From NCBI GenBank assembly GCA_964346145.1, contig CAYFTL010000008.1, positions 1 through 64,000 of the forward strand: 64,000 nt of DNA. The letters are read 5' to 3'. This stretch comes from CAYFTL01 sp964346145 (GTDB taxonomy: Bacteria; Bacillota; Clostridia; Christensenellales; Aristaeellaceae). The notes beneath the pieces were generated by a model that worked only from the letters and a program-made list of their open reading frames with translations, was not told where the DNA came from and did no database searches. This document shows positions 25,549 to 34,556 of the stretch, piece after piece (within the stretch, counting starts at the first letter, position 1; the number at the start of each line of letters is the position of its first letter). Both the position numbers and the translations under genes were made by a program.

Positions 25549-25667
25549 CGGCATAACTCCTCCCTATATTTTAGAAATAATCCTTTCGCACATTATAACA
25601 CAGCCCATTTAACGGGACAATATGAATAATGTTTGGAAGGTAGCCTGCCTGATTTGCTGCTTTGAGA

Positions 25668-25696
25668 TAGATAAATGCGCGTTTTCGTGTTATACT
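25668..25696 (+). promoter_or_regulatory. Extended -10 promoter of nagB
   Basis: TGT-TATACT with a poor -35 (TAGATA) 17 bp upstream. It lies about 75 bp before the nagB start. Confidence 0.45.
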
Positions 25697-25769
25697 GATC
25701 GCGTGTTTTTAAACAACGGCGTTTGCCATGTTTTTCATGAAACTATTGAGTTATTAGGAGGAATCAGCA

Positions 25770-26495
25770 ATGAAAGTGCACGTTTTCAAAGACTCCCAGG
25801 CGGTTGCCAAGGCAGCGGCTATGATTTTTGCGGCGCAGATGAGCGAAAAACCCGATAGCGTTTTGGGTCTGGCCACTGGTGCCACGCCTGTGGAGACATA
25901 TAAGGAAATTATCAGCCTGTACAACGATGGACAGATAGATTTTGCAAAAGCGCACAGCTACAACCTGGATGAGTACATCGGCCTGGAACCCGATCACCCG
26001 CAGAGCTACCGCTACTTTATGCAAGAGCAGCTGTTCAACCATATTAACATTGATCCCCAAAATACCCACGTTCCCAGCGGTATCGCTAGGGATTTGGCTG
26101 CAGTGTGTGCCGCGTACGATGCTGCCATTAAATCCGACGGTGGCATTGACCTGCAGCTGCTGGGCATTGGGAAAAACGCCCACATCGGATTCAACGAGCC
26201 CTCCGACCATTTTTCGAAGGGCACCTTGGTGGCCGACCTCACTGAATCCACCATCAACGCCAACGCCAAGTTCTTTGATTCCGCCGATGAAATGCCCCGG
26301 CAAGCGGTGAGCATGGGCATCGCCAGCATCATGAAATCCTGCAAGATTTTGCTGATTGCGTTGGGCGAGGATAAGGCCAAGGCCATATCGGACATGGTCA
26401 ACGGGCCGATCACGCCCCAAGTGCCCGCCAGCATTTTGCAGCTGCACGACAACGTAATCGTGTTGCTGGATAAAGCAGCGGCCTCCTTGCTCTAA
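25770..26495 (+). CDS. nagB: Glucosamine-6-phosphate deaminase
   Basis: A 241-residue enzyme converting glucosamine-6-P to fructose-6-P and ammonia, the step after NagA (17556). Signature blocks: LGLATGATPVETYKE (phosphate binding), HSYNLDEYIGLEPDHPQSYR with the catalytic Asp, and LLGIGKNAHIGFNEP. The short form without an extended C-terminal allosteric tail is usual in Firmicutes. The ATG follows TTAGGAGGAATCAGCA. nagA and nagB are 7 kb apart rather than in one operon. Confidence 0.95.
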   Translation: MKVHVFKDSQAVAKAAAMIFAAQMSEKPDSVLGLATGATPVETYKEIISLYNDGQIDFAKAHSYNLDEYIGLEPDHPQSYRYFMQEQLFNHINIDPQNTHVPSGIARDLAAVCAAYDAAIKSDGGIDLQLLGIGKNAHIGFNEPSDHFSKGTLVADLTESTINANAKFFDSADEMPRQAVSMGIASIMKSCKILLIALGEDKAKAISDMVNGPITPQVPASILQLHDNVIVLLDKAAASLL

Positions 26496-26511
26496 TTTCT
26501 AAAAAAGAAGA

Positions 26512-26548
26512 GAAGCCTGCAAAGCTTTGTCCTTTGCAGGCTTTCTTT
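26512..26548 (+). terminator. Terminator of nagB
   Basis: GAAGCCTGCAAAG / CTTTGCAGGCTTTC with a 7-base loop, followed by TTTAT. The 26549-26739 interval has no other feature I can support. Confidence 0.85.
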
Positions 26549-26739
26549 ATGGGATTTTATTATAAAAACGTAATTTTTATTTTATAAGCTAGAGCTGGTT
26601 TCGTTCTGCTGATTTATGGTTATGTAGCTTATAGCGATCCGCTGGGTTCGCTATTTTTGAGTAGAGTTTGTTGCGACCTGAACCCAATGTTATAGGGCGC
26701 ATTTGCATACCAGATTTTGTTACTTTCAAGGACAATTTT

Positions 26740-27645
26740 ATGAAACAATATCGTTTAATACAAATAGATTTAGGAAACGCCGACTTTTTTTATCCCCAGT
26801 TAATATCTTTTCAATCGGAAGGTGGCTTTGTCAACAGGCTTGCAGGAATGTCCCGGGAGGATCTTAAGGGGTGGTTGGTTGACCAAAACCAGCCGGCCCA
26901 AGACCGACTCGTGCCACAAAACCTTTACGTTTTGAGTGACGGCGAAAAGGTATACGGAATAGGCACCTTGTACAGGCAATTAAACGAAGCCCTCAGCCAG
27001 GCGGGCGGCCATATTTCCTACAGGATTGCCCCCCAATACCGTGGAAAGCGGTTGGCGCATTTGCTGCTCCACCTGTTGTTAGACGAAGCCAAGAAGTTAG
27101 GGATTGAGCGGCCCCTGTTAACCATATTCGACCACAACATACATTCCCGGCGCGTAGCCGAAAAAGCGGGCGGTATCCTGGTGCGACGGGCGCCCGGTTG
27201 GCTGTATTACGAAATGGACGTTTCGCCCGTACGCATGGACAACCGAATCCTCAAGGATTTGGAGCGGAGGTTTAAGCTTCGGGTGCTAGGGGCCGAGCCT
27301 GTACTAGGCGGCGGCGTTAATACCAAGTGGAGCATAAGCACCGACCGGGGCAGATTTTTTGTCAAGCAATATAGCGCCCAGCGCTACCCAGCCGAAAAGC
27401 TGCAGCGGGTTAAAGAGACCCTGAACGGGCAGCGCAAACCAAGACTGTCGGCGCAAGGGGCATATCCCTTGATCGAAGGCGGTCAGGCGGTGTTTAACGC
27501 GGGCAGGCAAATAAACTATTCGGTTTTCTGCTTGGATAATTCGAGTTTGAAGAGCGGGAAGGCCGCCACTGATCTGTCTATCGTTTCACAGGCAAGCAAG
27601 CTTGCATCTCGGCCTTTTTTTGACAATCGGCTGACTGGTTACTAA
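26740..27645 (+). CDS. GNAT acetyltransferase fused to a truncated APH/CotS-type kinase lobe
   Basis: A 301-residue protein. Residues 1-165 form a GNAT domain: the acetyl-CoA loop is IAPQYRGKRLAHLLLHLLL and the later TIFDHNIHSRRVAEKAGG is typical. Residues 180-290 look like the N-lobe of an aminoglycoside-phosphotransferase/CotS-like kinase: GGGVNTKWSISTDRGRFFVK has the Gly-rich turn and the Lys that would bind ATP. The catalytic C-lobe (HGD…D motifs) is absent, so the kinase part cannot be active alone. The start MKQYRL follows AAGGA. Its reading frame ends cleanly with no continuation in other frames. Confidence 0.65.
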   Translation: MKQYRLIQIDLGNADFFYPQLISFQSEGGFVNRLAGMSREDLKGWLVDQNQPAQDRLVPQNLYVLSDGEKVYGIGTLYRQLNEALSQAGGHISYRIAPQYRGKRLAHLLLHLLLDEAKKLGIERPLLTIFDHNIHSRRVAEKAGGILVRRAPGWLYYEMDVSPVRMDNRILKDLERRFKLRVLGAEPVLGGGVNTKWSISTDRGRFFVKQYSAQRYPAEKLQRVKETLNGQRKPRLSAQGAYPLIEGGQAVFNAGRQINYSVFCLDNSSLKSGKAATDLSIVSQASKLASRPFFDNRLTGY

Positions 27646-27739
27646 GGGCACAAGCGCTGTAAAAAGTGCACCAGTTGTGCAAAATGCGGAAAAGTAGAGC
27701 ACAACTTTGCGCTCGGCAATTGACTCGCAGGCTGCGCGC

Positions 27740-27769
27740 TTGCCATTTCCTGCACAATTGTGCTAAAAT
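27740..27769 (+). promoter_or_regulatory. Promoter of the glgP-GH13 operon
   Basis: TTGCCA, 18 bp, TAAAAT. It lies 92 bp before the TTG start codon of the phosphorylase. Confidence 0.6.
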
Positions 27770-27860
27770 GTTTTTAGATTAATTTTTTGTTAAATGCGAT
27801 GCTTTTCTTTTGCCGTGCTGGACGCAGTTTTCAACATGGCCGAACGGAGGACGATAATAA

Positions 27861-30377
27861 TTGAAAGAAAAAGATTTAAGGAAAATACCGGGCAATCAGA
27901 CTGCCAACTTGCTCGAGGGCGAGGGGCAAACCTGTACACAGGCTTTGGACAAAGAACAGATTAAGGCTTCTATTTTGAGCAAGCTGCAGCGCAACTTTGG
28001 TTCGGGCATTGCTGACGCCACGGTAAGGCAGCTATACAACGTGCTGGCCCACACGGTGCGCGACGAGGTTATGGCGCGCAACGCGGTTAGTAAAGCAGCG
28101 CGCAAGGAGCAAAGGGGCAAAGTTGTATATTATATGTCCGCCGAATTCTTGGTGGGTAGAGCGCTGCACAACAACATGGTATCGTTGCTCAACGAGCCCC
28201 AATATATGGAGGCTTTGGAAGAGCTGGGCATCGACAAGTCCATCATTTTTGAAGAAGAGCCCGAGCCCGGCTTGGGCAACGGGGGATTGGGACGCCTTGC
28301 CGCCTGTTTTTTGGATTCCTTATCTACACTCAAGTTGCCGGCTGTGGGCAGCACTATACGCTATGAATACGGGCTGTTCCGCCAAAAGGTGGTGGACGGG
28401 TACCAGGTAGAGCTGCCCGATAACTGGCTGGAGCACGGAAACATTTGGGAGATTCCCCGCCCCAACGATGCCGTGGAAGTGCGTTTCAACGGCCATCTGG
28501 AAGAAGACATGGAGGACGGCAGGCTGGTTTACCGGCATTTGGATTACACCACCGTGCAGGCGGTGCCCTTCGATATGCCCATCGTAGGGTACGACAGCTG
28601 CATGGTCAACCAGCTGCGAACCTGGTCGGCCCGGTCTACAAAGAGCATAGACATGCAGCAGTTCAACCAAGGCCTTTACACCATGGCGATGGAAGAAAAA
28701 GAGCTGGCCGAAGTGATATCCAAAGTGCTGTATCCTGAAGACAATCATTACCAGGGGAAGGAACTGCGCTTGAAGCAGCAATACTTCCTGTCGTCGGCCA
28801 CGATACAGTATGCGCTGAACAGCTTTGAGAAAAAATTTGGCGACGACTGGGCCCTTTTGCCTAGCAAGGTGGCCTTCCACGTCAATGATACCCACCCAGG
28901 TATGGCTATCCCTGAACTGATGCGCATTTTGGTGGATGAAAAACACCTGGAATGGGAGGAAGCAGAACGGATCACGCGCCGCTGCTTTGCCTACACCAAC
29001 CACACGGTAATGCAGGAAGCTTTGGAAAAATGGTCCGAGGATTTGGTGCGCTCGCTACTGCCCCGTATCTACATGATTTTGCAGGAGCTCAACCGCCGCC
29101 AGTGTGAATTTTTGTGGAACGTATATCCCGGCCAGTGGGAGCGCATCGGCAAAATGGCCATTATCAGCTACGGCCAAATTCAAATGGCCAATTTGTGCGT
29201 ATATTTTTCCCATACGGTGAACGGGGTGTCCCAGATTCACACCGACATTTTGCGCAAGCAAACCTTTCGGGATTATTACAACATTCAGCCCAGCAAGTTT
29301 ATTGCCATCACCAACGGAATCACCCATAGGCGCTGGCTGATGCAGAGCAACCCCGGGCTTTCCGCATTGCTGGATGAGGCCATTGGCCTGGCCTGGCGAA
29401 AGGATCCCCAGCGGTTGCAAGACTTGCAGCCCTTGGCCCAGGATGCGGCCTTCCAGGAAAAGTTTGCCCAGGTAAAGGAACAGAACAAACAGCGCCTGGC
29501 AGAATTTATAGAAAGAAACCAGGGAATTGTCCTGCACACCGATGCCATTATAGACGTGCAGGCCAAGCGCTTGCACGAATATAAGCGCCAGCTGATGAAT
29601 ATTTTGAGCATATTGATGCTGTACAACCGGATTGTGGCCAACCCCAATTACGAAATTGTGCCGCGTACCTTTATCTTCGCAGCCAAGGCGGCTCCCGGCT
29701 ATTACCAGGCCAAGCTGATCATCAAGCTGATCAACACGGTGAGCAAGCTGGTGGAAAACCACCCGCGCGCCCGGCAGATGATTCAGATCATCTTTATGGA
29801 AAACTACAATGTGTCGGCCGCTGAAGTGCTGATGCCCGCGGCCAACCTGTCCGAACAGATTTCGACGGCCGGCAAAGAAGCCAGCGGCACCGGAAACATG
29901 AAGTTTATGATGAACGGCGCGCTGACCATAGGCACGCTGGACGGCGCAAACGTGGAAATTTCCCAGGCGGTGGGGCGTGACAACATTTACATCTTCGGAC
30001 TCACCGCTCAAGAGGTGGAGCAGGGCTACGGTACGTACAAATCCTTTGAGCTATACGAAACCAACGCCGAAATCCGCCAGGTGATGGAGCAGCTCATTGA
30101 CGGGTCATTGAACCCTGAAAATCCGCGAATTTTCCAGGAGCTGTACCACGCACTGCTCTTTGGCGATGGCGGCGGCATGGCCGATCCTTATTTTGTAATC
30201 AAAGACATGCCCGCCTATGCAAGCGCACAAAGCGAGGTTCAAAAGGACTATTTGAACCCCAGCAAGTGGTGGCGGATGGCCATCACCAACACCGCCCAGT
30301 CGGGCTATTTTTCCAGCGATCGCTCCATTTCGGAATACAACGAAAAAATCTGGAAGCTTGATCCTCTAAATTTATGA
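27861..30377 (+). CDS. glgP: Glycogen/alpha-glucan phosphorylase
   Basis: An 838-residue GT35 enzyme that releases glucose-1-phosphate from alpha-1,4-glucans with inorganic phosphate and pyridoxal phosphate. Blocks: VVYYMSAEFLVGRALHNNM, LGNGGLGRLAACFLDS, a KRLHEYKRQLMN segment, and the PLP site EASGTGNMKFMMNGALTIGT with Lys 681. Length is that of full bacterial phosphorylases. Translation begins at TTG after CGGAGG. Its stop overlaps the start of the next gene (ATGA), so the two products are made together for storage-glucan breakdown. Confidence 0.97.
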   Translation: MKEKDLRKIPGNQTANLLEGEGQTCTQALDKEQIKASILSKLQRNFGSGIADATVRQLYNVLAHTVRDEVMARNAVSKAARKEQRGKVVYYMSAEFLVGRALHNNMVSLLNEPQYMEALEELGIDKSIIFEEEPEPGLGNGGLGRLAACFLDSLSTLKLPAVGSTIRYEYGLFRQKVVDGYQVELPDNWLEHGNIWEIPRPNDAVEVRFNGHLEEDMEDGRLVYRHLDYTTVQAVPFDMPIVGYDSCMVNQLRTWSARSTKSIDMQQFNQGLYTMAMEEKELAEVISKVLYPEDNHYQGKELRLKQQYFLSSATIQYALNSFEKKFGDDWALLPSKVAFHVNDTHPGMAIPELMRILVDEKHLEWEEAERITRRCFAYTNHTVMQEALEKWSEDLVRSLLPRIYMILQELNRRQCEFLWNVYPGQWERIGKMAIISYGQIQMANLCVYFSHTVNGVSQIHTDILRKQTFRDYYNIQPSKFIAITNGITHRRWLMQSNPGLSALLDEAIGLAWRKDPQRLQDLQPLAQDAAFQEKFAQVKEQNKQRLAEFIERNQGIVLHTDAIIDVQAKRLHEYKRQLMNILSILMLYNRIVANPNYEIVPRTFIFAAKAAPGYYQAKLIIKLINTVSKLVENHPRARQMIQIIFMENYNVSAAEVLMPAANLSEQISTAGKEASGTGNMKFMMNGALTIGTLDGANVEISQAVGRDNIYIFGLTAQEVEQGYGTYKSFELYETNAEIRQVMEQLIDGSLNPENPRIFQELYHALLFGDGGGMADPYFVIKDMPAYASAQSEVQKDYLNPSKWWRMAITNTAQSGYFSSDRSISEYNEKIWKLDPLNL

Positions 30378-32278
30378 ACACGCAACTCAAACACGATTCA
30401 CGAGACCTAAAATTCAGATCGCCGCAGGGTGCACAGCCCTGCGGTCGATTTGTCCAGCTCAGATTGCAGGTGAAGAGCAGCGCCCAGCCCAAAAACGTTT
30501 GGCTGAGGCAGTGGTGGCAAAATCGAGAAGAAAAGGTGCAGATGCTGCCCGAGGATGGCGGCTTTTATGCAGTGCATATCCAAATGCCCTATTCGACCGG
30601 GCTGTTGTGGTACTTTTTTATCGTCGAGCAGGCGGATGGGAGCCTAGTATACTACGGAAACGCCGAGGACGGCTTGGGCGGCGAGGGGCAGGTGTATTTC
30701 CACGAGCCCCCCAGCTACCAAATCACCGTGTATGCCGCCAACTATTCTACGCCCGAATGGATGCGCTCGGGCATTATGTACCAAATCTTTCCCGACCGGT
30801 TTTATGCGGGCAAAAGCCTGAAAAAGAAGCAAGTGCCCGACCACGCCAGCGTGCACTCCACTTGGAGCGATTTGCCCGACTTGTATGTGGATCCTACCTC
30901 CGGCGACAACATGGCCAACGATTTTTTTGGCGGCGATTTGGAGGGGATCCGGCAGAAGCTGGATTATATACAAAAACTGGGAATATCGGTGATTTATCTG
31001 AATCCGATATTCAAGGCGCGCTCCAACCATAAATATGACACCGGCGATTATGAACAGGTCGATCCCATGTTTGGCACCAATCAGGAGTTTGAGCGGCTTT
31101 GCGCCGAAGCAGAGCAAAGAGGTATTCGAATCATGCTGGACGGCGTGTTTTCCCACACCGGGTCGGACAGCCGCTATTTTAACAAATACGGCAACTATCC
31201 CGATCAAGGCGCGTATCAGTCCAAGGAATCTCCTTTTTACCGCTGGTACAGCTTTGAAAACTGGCCCCAAAAGTACGACAGCTGGTGGGGATTTAAGACT
31301 TTGCCCAACGTAAACGAGATGGAGCCATCCTATTTGGACTTTATCATCCGGGGAAAAAACGCGGTGATCGCTCAGTGGCTTGGACGGGGGGCGTCGGGGT
31401 GGCGCCTGGACGTGGCAGACGAACTGCCCATGGCTTTTTTGCGCATGCTGCGCAGCCGGGTAAAAACGGAGAACCCCAATGCGGCGGTGCTGGGCGAAGT
31501 GTGGGAGGATGCCTCCAACAAGGTTGCCTACGGCAGCCCGCGCAGCTACTGTTTGGGCGATACCTTGGACAGCGTGATGAACTATCCGCTGCGCGACGGC
31601 CTGCTGGAGTTTATGTGCTTAAAGATCGACGCTTTCGTGCTGGAGCGCCGGCTTTGCGCCCTGCAGGAAAACTATCCGGTGCCGTTTTTGTACTCGCTGA
31701 TGAACTTGCTGGGCAGCCACGATCGGGCCCGGGTGCTTAACGTGTTGGGCGGACTGGACGGCAGCGCGCTGCCCCGTTCGGCGCAGCGAGATTTGCACCT
31801 GAACGCCCAGCAATACAGCGTGGCCCGACGGCGTTTTGTGGCGCTTTGGCGCTTTGTGTGCGCTTTGCCCGGTATGCCCTGCCTGTACTACGGTGATGAA
31901 GCCGGCATGCAAGGGGCGGCCGACCCGTTTTGCAGGGGCACATATCCGTGGGAACATGAGGATAGCGACTTGTTGGAGGAGATTGCTTCCATCAACGCAA
32001 ACCGCAACGCATCTGCCGTGCTGACGAGGGGATTTGCGCGCGTGTTTAGCGTGAGCAGCAAGGTGATTTGCGTGCTTAGGCATAGCCGCGCCAACCAGGA
32101 CGCATTCGGAAAGCAGCTGGACAACCAGGCTTGTCTGTGCCTGCTCAGCAGCAGCGATCAGCCCGAGGCGATCACCATTGCACCCGATCAGCTGCCCGAG
32201 CTGCAGCTGCGCCACCCGATCCGGGTTGTGCTGGATCCGCACAGCTGTGCGTTCCGGGGAGGATTTGTTGCCAAATAG
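30374..32278 (+). CDS. GH13 alpha-glucan hydrolase (neopullulanase/cyclomaltodextrinase-like)
   Basis: A 634-residue enzyme acting on alpha-1,4 or alpha-1,6 glucans. Residues 1-120 form a CBM34-like beta-sandwich. The GH13 barrel follows with all four conserved regions. These are DGVFSHTG (256-263), GWRLDVADE with nucleophile D346, GEVWED with acid/base E375, and LLGSHDRAR with H449 and D450. No signal peptide, so cytoplasmic, matching a role in clearing branches or maltodextrins left by the phosphorylase. It is translationally coupled to glgP through a 4-base overlap. Confidence 0.93.
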   Translation: MNTQLKHDSRDLKFRSPQGAQPCGRFVQLRLQVKSSAQPKNVWLRQWWQNREEKVQMLPEDGGFYAVHIQMPYSTGLLWYFFIVEQADGSLVYYGNAEDGLGGEGQVYFHEPPSYQITVYAANYSTPEWMRSGIMYQIFPDRFYAGKSLKKKQVPDHASVHSTWSDLPDLYVDPTSGDNMANDFFGGDLEGIRQKLDYIQKLGISVIYLNPIFKARSNHKYDTGDYEQVDPMFGTNQEFERLCAEAEQRGIRIMLDGVFSHTGSDSRYFNKYGNYPDQGAYQSKESPFYRWYSFENWPQKYDSWWGFKTLPNVNEMEPSYLDFIIRGKNAVIAQWLGRGASGWRLDVADELPMAFLRMLRSRVKTENPNAAVLGEVWEDASNKVAYGSPRSYCLGDTLDSVMNYPLRDGLLEFMCLKIDAFVLERRLCALQENYPVPFLYSLMNLLGSHDRARVLNVLGGLDGSALPRSAQRDLHLNAQQYSVARRRFVALWRFVCALPGMPCLYYGDEAGMQGAADPFCRGTYPWEHEDSDLLEEIASINANRNASAVLTRGFARVFSVSSKVICVLRHSRANQDAFGKQLDNQACLCLLSSSDQPEAITIAPDQLPELQLRHPIRVVLDPHSCAFRGGFVAK

Positions 32279-32301
32279 TGTTTCTTTTTATGGATTATGG
32301 C

Positions 32302-32330
32302 TTGCTAAGATTGTAAAAGAACAGTATACT
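32302..32330 (+). promoter_or_regulatory. Promoter of the B12-uptake operon
   Basis: TTGCTA, exactly 17 bp, TATACT. Transcription would begin near 32337 and produce the riboswitch leader. Confidence 0.75.
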
Positions 32331-32387
32331 GTAAAACGAAGGCGGACAAGTCCAAACGCCGCCTCAAAAGATTCAAAAAACGAATAT

Positions 32388-32505
32388 CTTTGCACATAGG
32401 GCAAGCAATTATCGGGGAAACAGGTGAAATTCCTGTGCGGTCCCGCCACCGTAATGCGCTACTTACAGCGCTCAGCCGGATTACCGAGTTTGCCTTGTAC
32501 AGATT
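32388..32505 (+). promoter_or_regulatory. Cobalamin riboswitch
   Basis: The aptamer core is clear: GGGGAAACAGGTGAAATTCC, then TGCGGTCCCGCCACCGTAA (the B12-box core, usually GCCACTGT), and further on CAGCCGGATTACC. Outer pairing is offered by GGGCAA and TTGCC. Binding of adenosyl- or methylcobalamin would favour the terminator at 32547 and shut off btuFCD. Boundaries are approximate. Confidence 0.9.
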
Positions 32506-32546
32506 CACGATGAATGGATTATGTATATTTGTATGCTCTTTTGCAG

Positions 32547-32583
32547 CAGATACCTTTCATGCGTGGGAAGGTATCTGTTTTTT
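32547..32583 (+). terminator. Riboswitch expression platform: intrinsic terminator
   Basis: CAGATACCTT / AAGGTATCTG with an 11-base loop and TTTTTT, sitting between the aptamer and the ribosome-binding site of btuF. Its position implies control by premature termination. Confidence 0.88.
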
Positions 32584-32611
32584 GAATGAATAATTTGAAG
32601 GAGGTCTTTTC

Positions 32612-33535
32612 ATGAAAAAGTCCCTGTCTCTCTTTTTATCATTCTTGCTGATCTTGTCGGTCTGCGTTGCGGGCGCGGGTTTGGCCGAAGCCGATCTTGC
32701 GGCTCAGCTGCCCACGGTGGACCCCAGCGGCGCGCCGATCAAAGTGCCCGAGAAAATCGAGAGAATTGTGGTTATGGCGCCTTCCATCACTCAGAGCATA
32801 GTGGCCCTGGGCGAGGGCGATAAGATCATCGCCCACGACAACCAAAGCGTGGGGCTGGAGGGGGTAAAGGAAGGGCTGCCCGAGTTTAACATCATGGCGC
32901 CCGATGCCGAACAGCTGGCCGCGTTGACGCCCGACATTGTATTTGTGTCTTCGCTGAGCGCAGCCGGCGGAGAAAATCCGTTCCAGCCGTTGGCGGATCT
33001 GGGCATTTGCATCGCCGTGATTCCCACCAGCAACAGCATTGAAGCCATCAAGAGCGATATTGAGTTTGTGGCCGCAGTGCTGGGCAAGGCTGAAGAAGGT
33101 CGGAAAATAACCGCCGACATGCAGGCCGAGATTGACCGCATCGCCGAAATCGGCAAGACGGTCACCCAAAAGAAGAAAGTGTATTTTGAAATCGCTGCCG
33201 CGCCCGAGCCCTACAGCTTTGGATCCGGCGTATTTCTCAATGAAATGATCGAAATCATCGGTGCTGAAAACATTTTCGCCGACCAGCAGAGCTGGATGAG
33301 CGTTGAAATTGAAAGCGCTGTGGCCGCCAACCCCGACGTGATTTTGACCAACGTGAACTATATTGAAGATGCGGTGGGCGAAATTTTGAACCGGGAAGGC
33401 TGGGGCGAAGTGATGGCGGTTAAGAACAAAGAGGTTTATTACATCGACAATCTTGCTTCCTCGCTGCCCAACCAGAACATTGTTCAGGCCTTAAACGAGA
33501 TGGCCAAGGCCATTTATCCTGATTTGTACGCATGA
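32612..33535 (+). CDS. btuF: Cobalamin ABC transporter, substrate-binding protein
   Basis: A 307-residue periplasmic-binding-type protein (helical-backbone, vitamin B12/siderophore class). Signal peptide MKKSLSLFLSFLLILSVCVA; the only Cys there is preceded by SV, so the lipobox is poor and lipid anchoring is uncertain. Conserved blocks: ERIVVMAPSITQSIVALGEG, LTPDIVFVSSLSA, and NIVQALNEMAKAIYP at the end. The preceding riboswitch identifies the ligand as a corrinoid. The ATG follows GAAGGAGG. Its stop overlaps the start of the permease gene. Confidence 0.88.
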   Translation: MKKSLSLFLSFLLILSVCVAGAGLAEADLAAQLPTVDPSGAPIKVPEKIERIVVMAPSITQSIVALGEGDKIIAHDNQSVGLEGVKEGLPEFNIMAPDAEQLAALTPDIVFVSSLSAAGGENPFQPLADLGICIAVIPTSNSIEAIKSDIEFVAAVLGKAEEGRKITADMQAEIDRIAEIGKTVTQKKKVYFEIAAAPEPYSFGSGVFLNEMIEIIGAENIFADQQSWMSVEIESAVAANPDVILTNVNYIEDAVGEILNREGWGEVMAVKNKEVYYIDNLASSLPNQNIVQALNEMAKAIYPDLYA

Positions 33536-34554
33536 GAAACCGAGTCAAAATCTGTATAGTGTGTGTTGCTGCCGCGCTGGTGCTTTTGCTGGGCATCGGC
33601 GTCGGCAGCGTCAGCATACCTCCGCAGCAGCTTGCCCAGATTTTTTCCAACGCTTGGTTTGGCACGCCACTGCCCCAAGACATGAATCCGGTGTACCCCG
33701 GGCTGGTTATGAGCATCCGCTTGCCCAGGGTGCTTTTGGCCTTTATCGCCGGGGCTGCGCTGGCGGTCAGCGGCACGGTTATGCAATCGGTGCTGCAAAA
33801 CCCATTGGCGTCCCCCTTTGGACTGGGGGTATCGTCGGGCGCGGGCCTGGGTGCCGCACTGGTGATCGTTTCCGGACTGTCGGCCAGCATGCTGGGCGTA
33901 TTTTTGTTGCCGGCGGTGGGGCTGAGCTTTGGGCTGGGCACGGTGATTTTGTCGATAGTCTTTGCCTCTAAAATCGACCGCAACCTGTCCAACAACACCA
34001 TCATCTTAACCGGCATGGTGTTATCGCTTTTTTTAAACGCCATCATGAGCACCTTGGCGGCGGCCTCCCCGGCGTATAGCCAGCGGATTCTGCTGTGGCA
34101 GCTGGGCAGCTTTTCGATGAAGGAATGGAAGTTCATTTGGATACTGCTGCCCATCGTGCTGGTGTGTATTTTGTTTTTTATTCGCAATTCTCGGGAGCTG
34201 GACGTGATGAGCTTTGGCGCCGAACAGGCAGGGGCGCTGGGCGTGGACATTAAAAAGACCAAATGGATGCTGCTGGTCATGGTTTCGGTGCTCACCGGCA
34301 GCACCATTTCTTTTGTGGGGGTCATCGGGTTTATAGACCTGGTCGCGCCCCACGTCGTGCGCAAATTCTTTGGGTCGTCCCACCGCTATGTGGTGCCTGT
34401 GAGCGCGCTGTTCGGTGGCACCTTTATGGTGGCCTGCGACCTGGCGGCGCGCACACTGGTGGCGCCCTCGGAGATTCCCATCGGTTCTATTACCGCGATC
34501 ATTGGTGCACCGTTTTTCATCTATTTGTACATGCGCAACAGAAAGAAGGGGTAA
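33532..34554 (+). CDS. btuC: Cobalamin ABC transporter, permease (FecCD family)
   Basis: A 340-residue protein with about ten membrane segments. Family blocks: SIRLPRVLLAFIAGAALAVS, MQSVLQNPLASPFGLGVSSG, and VGVIGFIDLVAPHVVRKFFG near the C-terminus, the site that meets the ATPase. It forms the channel for corrinoid import with BtuD. Start overlaps btuF by four bases (ATGA). Confidence 0.9.
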   Translation: MRNRVKICIVCVAAALVLLLGIGVGSVSIPPQQLAQIFSNAWFGTPLPQDMNPVYPGLVMSIRLPRVLLAFIAGAALAVSGTVMQSVLQNPLASPFGLGVSSGAGLGAALVIVSGLSASMLGVFLLPAVGLSFGLGTVILSIVFASKIDRNLSNNTIILTGMVLSLFLNAIMSTLAAASPAYSQRILLWQLGSFSMKEWKFIWILLPIVLVCILFFIRNSRELDVMSFGAEQAGALGVDIKKTKWMLLVMVSVLTGSTISFVGVIGFIDLVAPHVVRKFFGSSHRYVVPVSALFGGTFMVACDLAARTLVAPSEIPIGSITAIIGAPFFIYLYMRNRKKG

Positions 34555-34556
34555 AT

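Noticed and set aside
34263..34556. An extended N-terminus for btuD overlapping btuC
   Set aside because: The upstream part is read inside the conserved end of btuC in another frame. The TTG at 34557 with AAGGGG gives the normal ABC start.
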